A stretch of 5,502 nucleotides of DNA from Streptosporangiaceae bacterium (GTDB lineage Bacteria > Actinomycetota > Actinomycetes > Streptosporangiales > Streptosporangiaceae), in assembly GCA_030043395.1 (NCBI GenBank), contig JASHXW010000377.1, positions 1-5,502 on the forward strand, read 5' to 3'. The position numbers were made by a program, and so were the translations under genes. The notes beneath the pieces were generated by a model. That model did not search any database and was not told the DNA's origin. It was given only the letters and a program-made list of their open reading frames with translations. Each line of letters opens with the position of its first letter. Position 1 is the stretch's first letter. Positions 1 to 3,606 of the stretch are shown one piece after another.

Positions 1-291
1 GGAAAGCGCCACGATCACTCCGGTCTGACCCGCGACCTCTGGCCCGACTAGGTCGACCCCGCGGCTGCTCAGCTCACTGCGAACCAGGGCGGCCGCGAGG
101 TCCGTGGCACTGGCGGCAATGAGCCTGCTCTGGCCGCCGAGCGCGACGACCCAGGCGGCGACGTTCGCGGCCTGGCCGCCGACTGACACGGTCGTCCGGG
201 CTGGAGTGTCGGTATCGGTCGCGATCGGCCAGGAGACCCGGACCACCACGTCAAGGTGCGCATCGCCGAGAACACACACCACGCCAGGCAT
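1..291 (-). CDS. PfkB/ribokinase-family carbohydrate kinase, N-terminal part
   Basis: The minus strand from the ATG at 291 stays open to the window edge (97 residues, C-terminus outside). It begins MPGVVCVLGDAHLDVVVRVS, a typical first strand of the ribokinase fold with the GDxxxD pattern (D10, D14) that contacts the sugar. Residues 37-52 hold the PfkB signature 1 region, VGGQAANVAAWVVALGG, with the conserved Gly-Gly and Asn43. Residues 68-85 fit the LVRSELSSRGVDLVG segment seen before the lid in this family. These enzymes phosphorylate sugars or nucleosides with ATP in the cytosol; the ATP-binding half and the anion-hole motif GAGD lie outside, so the substrate cannot be named. The gene diverges from the Smr gene 47 bp away. 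No Shine-Dalgarno precedes the ATG, but TACGCT sits 7 nt upstream, suggesting a leaderless mRNA. Family assignment is firm; ribokinase, fructokinase or adenosine kinase are all possible. Confidence 0.9.
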   Translation of the reverse strand, partial: MPGVVCVLGDAHLDVVVRVSWPIATDTDTPARTTVSVGGQAANVAAWVVALGGQSRLIAASATDLAAALVRSELSSRGVDLVGPEVAGQTGVIVALS

Positions 292-311
292 CCACGGAAG
301 CGTAACGTGGA
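291..311. promoter_or_regulatory. Dyad TCCACG-N9-CGTGGA enclosing a candidate -10 of the kinase gene
   Basis: A perfect 6-bp inverted repeat (291-296 and 306-311) is separated by 9 bases. Inside the spacer the minus strand reads TACGCT (304-299), matching the actinobacterial -10 pattern TANNNT, and 7 nt later comes the kinase ATG, the right distance for leaderless initiation. A dimeric regulator on this dyad would cover the -10 box and the start site. No -35 match is evident. The dyad and spacing are seen directly; the promoter and operator roles are inferred. Confidence 0.35.
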
Positions 312-338
312 GCGAGGACGGACCTACAGAGGCGGCCG

Positions 339-593
339 ATGAAGCTCAAGCTCGACCTGCACGACATCTACAACCGCGGCAGGGACATCGACAAGGCGCT
401 GCAGGACATCATCGATGAGGCAGTGCGGATCAAAGCGCCGGTCGTCGAGATCATCCCGGGCAAGGGATCAGGCCAGCTCAAGAAGCACGTCCTGCGGTTC
501 CTCGAGCGCAAGGACATCAAGGCCCTGTACCACCGGGTCGAGAAGGACTCCAAGAACTGGGGTCGCCTGTTCGTCCACTTCCGGTGGAAGTAG
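339..593 (+). CDS. Small stand-alone Smr-domain protein (MutS2 C-terminal-like)
   Basis: This 84-residue protein is essentially one Smr domain. It starts with the domain's first strand, LKLDLHDIY (L5-D6-L7-H8, matching the usual LDLHG), then a helix (residues 15-31), then the glycine loop VEIIPGKGSGQLKKHVLRFL (36-55) and the closing strands up to FVHFRWK. Smr domains occur at the C-terminus of MutS2 and alone in SmrA/SmrB-type proteins. They act as nucleases or nucleic-acid binders, for example on RNA at collided ribosomes or on branched DNA. Here the usual HGxG loop reads PGKG (40-43), so the histidine is missing; the LDLH histidine remains. From memory, near-identical short proteins are common in actinobacteria. 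The start is supported by AGAGG at 328-332, 6 nt upstream. TACAGA (325-330) could be a -10 for an almost leaderless transcript. Its exact substrate is unknown. Confidence 0.88.
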   Translation: MKLKLDLHDIYNRGRDIDKALQDIIDEAVRIKAPVVEIIPGKGSGQLKKHVLRFLERKDIKALYHRVEKDSKNWGRLFVHFRWK

Positions 594-594
594 G

Positions 595-629
595 CCGCGA
601 TGACCTCGGCCAACGACGCTGGATCGCGG
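595..629. terminator. Weak inverted repeat at the Smr / small-hypothetical convergent junction
   Basis: CCGCGAT (595-601) and ATCGCGG (623-629) form a perfect 7-bp inverted repeat with a 21-nt loop just after the Smr stop codon. It lies in the 38-bp gap between two convergent genes, where a bidirectional transcription end is expected. There is no T-tract on either side and the loop is long, so it is at best a weak or Rho-assisted terminator. Confidence 0.25.
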
Positions 630-631
630 GG

Positions 632-877
632 CTAGCTGGAGTTCGGCATGTCAATCCTCCTCGCGCGAGGCGGATCAGCCAGCAGGACACCCGGCAGGCC
701 GTCCTCGTCTCCGGCGCCCAGGTAGCGGTCGCGCGCCCACTCGATTGCGGCTGCGGCTGTGTTCACGCTGCGGATCGCTAGCGGTCGCTTGCCGTGCCTC
801 GGGCGGTACGCCAAGCGCCGCCAGGCGTCAGAGAGCACCTGGTCACTGTCATCACGCAGCAACCAGCCAAGTCCCAT
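632..877 (-). CDS. Small hypothetical protein (81 aa)
   Basis: The frame encodes MGLGWLLRDDSDQVLSDAWR and continues through a hydrophilic mixed-charge sequence to PPRARRIDMPNSS, ending at TAG. I do not recognise a family. Composition suggests a soluble protein with an Ala-rich helix around residues 39-52 (NTAAAAIEWARDRYL) followed by an acidic turn (GAGDEDG). There is no signal peptide, membrane segment or metal-binding Cys/His cluster. Codon third positions are G/C-rich as in the neighbours, and the other frames here give low-complexity translations, which supports this one. The ATG at 877 is chosen over an in-frame ATG at 883 because GGGGG (884-888) lies 6 nt upstream of 877 but directly abuts 883. 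It converges on the Smr gene and diverges from the PF04020 gene. Confidence 0.55.
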   Translation of the reverse strand: MGLGWLLRDDSDQVLSDAWRRLAYRPRHGKRPLAIRSVNTAAAAIEWARDRYLGAGDEDGLPGVLLADPPRARRIDMPNSS

Positions 878-904
878 CGCCATCCCCCGAATTCCCCGTG
901 TGCC

Positions 905-922
905 GCCCGCTCCTTCGCGGGC
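905..922. repeat. Perfect 6-bp stem hairpin in the leader of the small hypothetical gene
   Basis: GCCCGC (905-910) pairs with GCGGGC (917-922) around a 6-nt loop. It lies 28 bp upstream of the ATG at 877 (minus strand), so it would form in that gene's 5' leader if transcription starts further up. There is no following T-tract on either strand. A structural role is inferred only. Confidence 0.4.
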
Positions 923-934
923 AGGTCAAACTAA

Positions 935-954
935 CCGCCGGTGAAACCTGGCGG
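935..954. repeat. GC-rich hairpin with a 3-nt loop and single bulge
   Basis: CCGCCGGT (935-942) pairs with ACC-t-GGCGG (946-954), an 8-bp stem with one bulged T and loop GAA. It sits 12 bp from the perfect hairpin at 905-922, so both could form in tandem in one transcript. No uridine run follows in either direction, so intrinsic termination is unlikely. Confidence 0.4.
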
Positions 955-1034
955 CGGCGTTTACTTGCATCCCCCGTTTTCCCCAGAACGATGCTTGCAG
1001 TGCCAAGGCTGCGAGTCCAGCAGGCGCAGCGAAC

Positions 1035-1061
1035 GCATGCTGGCTAACGGACAGGCATGCT
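1035..1061. repeat. Two GCATGCT copies 20 bp apart (possible operator)
   Basis: GCATGCT occurs at 1035-1041 and 1055-1061. The first six bases of each are a perfect palindrome, and the 20-bp start-to-start distance is close to two helical turns, so both would face the same side of the DNA. They lie about 90-115 bp upstream of the start at 1150. A regulator site is possible but chance is not excluded for so short a motif. Confidence 0.25.
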
Positions 1062-1097
1062 TCGGGCAAGTTGTCCGGCAGCGAACGAAAGTGACAC

Positions 1098-1122
1098 GGT
1101 TTCATGACGAATCGGCGGGCAT
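1098..1122 (+). promoter_or_regulatory. Possible SigB/SigF-type promoter for the PF04020 membrane protein
   Basis: GGTTT (1098-1102), a 14-nt spacer and GGGCAT (1117-1122) resemble the actinobacterial general-stress sigma pattern (GNNT or GGTTT, N14-17, then GGGTAT/C). One base of the -10 differs (GGGCAT for GGGTAT). Transcription would start near 1130, about 20 nt before the ATG at 1150, which is a sensible leader length. This is a by-eye match only. Confidence 0.3.
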
Positions 1123-1149
1123 GGCGCGATCAATGGCAAGATTGCGCCC

Positions 1150-1524
1150 ATGAAGATCCTGATCAAGATCGTGATCACGGCGGTAGCCGTCTGGATTGCC
1201 ACGCATGTCATCCACGGCATCAACGTGACCACCCACTCCACAGCCGACAAGATCGGCACGCTTGTGGTGGTCGCGGTGATCTTCGGCGTGGTCAACACGG
1301 TGCTGAAGCCGATCGCCAAGACCATCGGCTGCCTGGCCTACGCCATTACGTTCGGCCTGATCGCGATCGTGGTCAACGGCTTGCTGTTCTGGCTGACCAG
1401 CTGGATCTGCGGGAAGCTCAGCGTTCCGTTTCACATCACCGGATTCGTGCCCGCGCTGCTCGGGGCCCTGCTTGTCGGCGTGGTCGTCTGGCTGCTTGAC
1501 CTGGTTCTCGAGCGCGGAAAGTAG
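1150..1524 (+). CDS. Four-TM membrane protein, PF04020 (phage_holin_4_2 / YvlD-like) family
   Basis: The 124-residue product is almost entirely hydrophobic, with four predicted helices at about residues 3-22, 35-54, 62-85 and 98-119. The family hallmarks are present: NTVLKPIAK after helix 2 (49-57), FGLIAIVVNGLLFWLTS in helix 3, and a C-terminal helix ending in the basic ERGK. The length fits the family, which runs near 110-125 residues. Members are widespread small inner-membrane proteins called holin-like by sequence only. In Firmicutes YvlD belongs to an envelope-stress operon, but no biochemical activity is established, and this is no evidence of a phage. Two Cys (61, 87) lie at membrane edges. 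The start is the first Met, with no strong Shine-Dalgarno (only GGCAAG nearby). It stands alone, convergent with the DUF1269 gene. Confidence 0.85.
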   Translation: MKILIKIVITAVAVWIATHVIHGINVTTHSTADKIGTLVVVAVIFGVVNTVLKPIAKTIGCLAYAITFGLIAIVVNGLLFWLTSWICGKLSVPFHITGFVPALLGALLVGVVVWLLDLVLERGK

Positions 1525-1572
1525 CACCAGCCCTGCCTAGGAGCGCGAGCTAGCGAATCTCTGGCCGCCTGC

Positions 1573-2079
1573 TCACATGCCGCTCGTCGCGTCCTGCAGG
1601 ATGCGGTCGACGTCCTTCGGCCTTACGTCCAGCTCCCTGGCCGTCTGCTTCTCGGCCCGGCTCACGGCTCGCTTGATCGACTCCTCGACCTTGGTCTCGC
1701 CGACGATCACCAGGCCAGCCTGACCTGGGTCGATGAAGTCGCCGAGTTCCTTGGCCTGGGAGCGTGACATCCCCTTCGCCAGGTGCCCGCTGACGCCGCC
1801 GATCACGCCGCCGGCCGCGGCTGAGACGAGTATCGACGGCGGGAAGAGCACCCCGACCGCTGCTCCGGCGGCGATGCCCCACCACGCGCCATGGCGGGTC
1901 GCTGTCTCGTCCTTGTTCTCGTGCACCCTGCCGGTCATGTCCTTGGTGACGACCGCCGCATCGTAGGAGCCGATCAGGCCAGCCGCGTGAGCCTGCTTGA
2001 TGCTGTCGTAGTCCTCCTGCGCCGCGGTCTCGCTCGGGTATGTCGCCACGAGGACGAAGGTTCCATCGGACTTGGACAT
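1573..2079 (-). CDS. DUF1269-family (PF06897-like) membrane-associated stress protein
   Basis: The 168-residue product opens with a ferredoxin-like segment, MSKSDGTFVLVATYPSETAA, where a strand is followed by the helix AQEDYDSIKQAHAAGLIG and the strand DAAVVTKD. Next comes the family core RHGAWWGIAAGAAVGVLFPP (62-81), an Ala/Gly-rich hydrophobic hairpin with glycine-zipper spacing (up to ~99), then GDFIDPGQAGLVIVGE (113-128), equivalent to the usual L-x-PG-x-SALVVLV. The C-terminus is charged and helical. The function is unknown; relatives are often found among general-stress or osmotic-stress genes, and a membrane-inserted hairpin with cytosolic ends is likely. GGGGAGG ending 5 nt before the ATG at 2079 is a strong Shine-Dalgarno and fixes this start, although the frame is open to 2337. 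It diverges from the methyltransferase gene and may use the GGGTAC promoter at 2147-2142. Confidence 0.85.
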   Translation of the reverse strand: MSKSDGTFVLVATYPSETAAQEDYDSIKQAHAAGLIGSYDAAVVTKDMTGRVHENKDETATRHGAWWGIAAGAAVGVLFPPSILVSAAAGGVIGGVSGHLAKGMSRSQAKELGDFIDPGQAGLVIVGETKVEESIKRAVSRAEKQTARELDVRPKDVDRILQDATSGM

Positions 2080-2121
2080 GCGGCCTCCCCGGAAGTGCGC
2101 CGCACCGGCTGGTGCGAGCTT

Positions 2122-2165
2122 GTTCATCCCAAAGCTTGCGGGTACCCATGCGGGAGGCATCACCC
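2122..2165. promoter_or_regulatory. Candidate bidirectional stress-sigma promoter sharing a palindromic GGGTACCC
   Basis: GGGTACCC (2140-2147) is a perfect palindrome, so each strand reads GGGTAC, matching the -10 of actinobacterial SigB/SigF-like promoters (GNNT-N14-16-GGGTAY). On the plus strand GTTC (2122-2125) lies 14 nt upstream; on the minus strand GGGT (complement of 2162-2165) also lies exactly 14 nt upstream. Predicted starts are near 2152 (+) and 2135 (-), giving leaders of about 68 and 56 nt. The plus -35 (GTTC) is one base off. The two polymerases could not bind at once. Alternatively, TTGTTC-N17-TACCCA could act as a weak housekeeping promoter on the plus strand. Confidence 0.4.
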
Positions 2166-2219
2166 GGCGGAGGTGGTTTTTGCGGCTCGGCTGACCTGCA
2201 GATCCGATATCGTCCCGCC

Positions 2220-3071
2220 ATGAGCGGTTCGGGTCCCTCCGGGATCGTCCAGGCAGTCGTTCGGCAGCCAGCGCGCAGGGCAGCGGGTCGCTTCGTGGCC
2301 TATGCGGAAAACGCTCAGATGAGGCTCTTCGACGCAATCATGGGCGTCTCGACGGAGGAAAGGGTCATCACGCGGCAGTCGATCTTTACTGCCGGGTCGG
2401 ACTATTGCCCGTATCAAGGTTGCCAGTGGGTGCCTCTGCGCCGCGCGTTGCGAGCCCTGAAGCCCGGTCCATCCGACGTGTTCGTGGACCTCGGCTCTGG
2501 CAAGGGCAAGGCACTGCTCATTGCCGGGCTCTTGCCTATCGGCAGAGTCGTCGGCATCGAACTCGACGACGAGCTAGCGCGGCGTTCTGAACAGAACATC
2601 GAGCGGGCTCGGGCCAGGCTGAGGGCCGGGGACGTGAGCACCGTTCAGGCCAATGTCCTGCAGTGGCCCATCCCGGACGACACCAGCATCGTCTTCTTGT
2701 ACAACCCGTTTGTCGGTGAAACCTTTCACGCCGCGCTGACGCGCGTCTTGGAGTCCTACGACCGCAGACCGCGCGACCTGCACGTCGTGTACTCCTTCCC
2801 GTGGGAGCACGACTGGCTGATCGGCACCGGGCGCGTCGCGGTCGAGAGGGTGCTTCCGATCCAGTGGCCGACCCGGCCCGGCTGGTGGCGAACCGGCAGC
2901 GTGGTGGTGACCTACCGGGTCTGCGGACCGCAAGAGGCCGGCCGGGATCCCAGGGGGCCGGACCGTAGGCCAGGCGGCCGCCGAGGGCAGGCGCTGCGCC
3001 GCTGGGAAGGTCCCAATCAGCAGCGCTTCAGCATGAGCCGCCCGGGGCAGGAGCCGATCTACTCTCGCTAG
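2220..3071 (+). CDS. Class I SAM-dependent methyltransferase with basic disordered tail
   Basis: The 283-residue product has a Rossmann-type methyltransferase core. Motif I is FVDLGSGKGKALLIAG (88-103), the acidic residue closing strand 2 is in VVGIELDDELA (E114), a helix with EQNIERA follows, and strand 4 ends FLYNPF (159-164). The D-L-G-S-G-K-G and NPF signatures resemble bacterial DOT1-like class I methyltransferases, whose substrates are mostly unknown; I do not infer histone or rRNA specificity. The upstream region (35-80) carries the family-like TRQSIFTAGSDYCPYQGCQW with two Cys. After the fold ends near 233, about 50 residues are rich in Arg, Gly and Pro (GRDPRGPDRRPGGRRGQALR), probably disordered and possibly nucleic-acid binding. 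The ATG at 2220 lacks a Shine-Dalgarno; an in-frame ATG at 2148 overlaps the promoter candidate and adds non-conserved-looking sequence. The gene converges on a membrane-protein gene with a 4-nt stop overlap. Confidence 0.85.
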   Translation: MSGSGPSGIVQAVVRQPARRAAGRFVAYAENAQMRLFDAIMGVSTEERVITRQSIFTAGSDYCPYQGCQWVPLRRALRALKPGPSDVFVDLGSGKGKALLIAGLLPIGRVVGIELDDELARRSEQNIERARARLRAGDVSTVQANVLQWPIPDDTSIVFLYNPFVGETFHAALTRVLESYDRRPRDLHVVYSFPWEHDWLIGTGRVAVERVLPIQWPTRPGWWRTGSVVVTYRVCGPQEAGRDPRGPDRRPGGRRGQALRRWEGPNQQRFSMSRPGQEPIYSR

Positions 3072-3538
3072 TAACCGCGGAAAGGCTTCTTGTCCCGCCG
3101 CAGGTTGCCTGCTGCCATGCCTGCCGCGCCGGTCAGGCCGTACGCGATCGCGCCGTGCCAGACCGCGGTGAAGGCATCGCCAAGCATGCCGCCGCTGCCG
3201 ACGAGCACGGAGATGACGAAGACGAGGACCGCGGCAGCTACTCCGGGGAGGATCGCGAACCGCCACGGGTGGGTGCGCGCCCACATAGCAGCCCGGCTGG
3301 CGCGCCTGCGCAGGACCGCGCCGCCGCCAGCCACGCTGACCGCCGCCACGGTTCCGGCCGACAGGGAGCTTGCCAGCCCGAGGTGCCCGCCCGTGAGGTG
3401 CAGCACCAGGTCAGCACCGAAGACCACGACTCCGGCCACGCCTGCCGCAGCCCACGGCACGTCGGCCAGGGCGGCAGTGGAGATCGCCAGTTCGTCGTGC
3501 TTGGTGAGGGATTCGTCGTCGCGAGGTGGTGCCGTCAT
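3068..3538 (-). CDS. Small hypothetical multi-pass membrane protein (156 aa)
   Basis: I do not recognise a characterised family. A hydrophilic acidic N-terminus (MTAPPRDDESLTKHDELAIS) is followed by four likely membrane helices at about 28-48, 57-75, 94-114 and 122-145. A basic loop, VLRRRASRAAMWARTHPWRF (75-94), lies between helices 2 and 3, and the tail is basic (NLRRDKKPFRGY). The positive-inside rule places the N-terminus, that loop and the C-terminus in the cytosol. The helices are Gly/Ala-rich, suggesting close packing or oligomers; no catalytic motif is visible. AGGAG seven nt before the ATG is a strong Shine-Dalgarno and fixes the start. The gene follows the mannosyltransferase on the same strand by 68 bp, so co-transcription is possible, though an AT-rich spot at 3573-3580 could give it its own promoter. 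Codon use and the ribosome-binding site make it a real gene. Confidence 0.75.
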   Translation of the reverse strand: MTAPPRDDESLTKHDELAISTAALADVPWAAAGVAGVVVFGADLVLHLTGGHLGLASSLSAGTVAAVSVAGGGAVLRRRASRAAMWARTHPWRFAILPGVAAAVLVFVISVLVGSGGMLGDAFTAVWHGAIAYGLTGAAGMAAGNLRRDKKPFRGY

Positions 3539-3572
3539 GATGACTCCTGGTCCACTTGAGTTCCGGATTCAA

Positions 3573-3580
3573 GATATATC
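3573..3580 (-). promoter_or_regulatory. Candidate -10 in AT-rich palindrome GATATATC
   Basis: GATATATC is a perfect 8-bp palindrome and the most AT-rich spot of the region. Read on the minus strand it contains TATATC, a fair -10, which would start transcription near 3566, about 28 nt before the membrane-protein ATG at 3538. No -35 match lies 16-18 nt upstream. If used, it would uncouple this gene from the mannosyltransferase. Confidence 0.3.
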
Positions 3581-3584
3581 GCTT

Positions 3585-3600
3585 CTGGCTCCGGCGCCAG
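3585..3600 (-). terminator. Hairpin just downstream of the mannosyltransferase stop
   Basis: CTGGC (3585-3589) pairs with GCCAG (3596-3600) around a 6-nt loop, 6 nt past the mannosyltransferase stop on the minus strand. No T-run follows; the sequence continues AAGCGATATATC. It may slow or partly stop transcription, or protect the 3' end of the upstream message, but a strong terminator is not supported. Confidence 0.3.
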
Positions 3601-3606
3601 TCCGAC

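Larger units (their letters stand above)
878..1149. other. Non-coding divergent region with hairpins, a direct repeat and possible promoter
   Basis: This 272-bp region separates two divergent genes and shows no convincing coding frame. From left to right it holds a perfect hairpin (905-922), a bulged hairpin (935-954), two GCATGCT copies 20 bp apart (1035, 1055) and a possible alternative-sigma promoter (1098-1122) in front of the gene at 1150. I found no tRNA, riboswitch core or T-tract terminator. Confidence 0.6.

Noticed and set aside
943..970. Hairpin at 935-954 followed by GTTTACTT as an intrinsic terminator
   Set aside because: Five G/C bases separate the stem from a short, interrupted T-run, and no plus-strand gene ends upstream of it.
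745..1047. Plus-strand frame of 100 codons across the small hypothetical gene and the intergenic region
   Set aside because: Composition is Arg/Ser/Pro-rich without helices or motifs, and it crosses the hairpins; the opposite-strand gene at 632-877 has better codon use and a GGGGG ribosome-binding site.
1150..1524. Holin-like protein as evidence of a prophage
   Set aside because: The PF04020 family is chromosomal and widespread; no lysin, integrase, structural gene or att repeat lies nearby.
1102..1527. Minus-strand frame of 141 codons opposite the PF04020 gene
   Set aside because: His/Asp/Gln-rich translation is the typical antisense of a hydrophobic gene; no ribosome-binding site or family match.
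1537..1553. Two CTAG tetramers between the convergent genes as a terminator stem
   Set aside because: Only four-base palindromes around a GC spacer; no stable stem or T-tract, and CTAG also occurs inside several genes in the window.
2080..2337. N-terminal extension of the DUF1269 protein to an ATG at 2337
   Set aside because: The ATG at 2079 has a strong GGGGAGG ribosome-binding site and begins the family's first strand; the extension covers the methyltransferase start.
2574..3284. Minus-strand frame (236 codons) across the methyltransferase and membrane-protein 3' ends
   Set aside because: It overlaps two better-supported genes and gives Arg/His/Pro-rich sequence.
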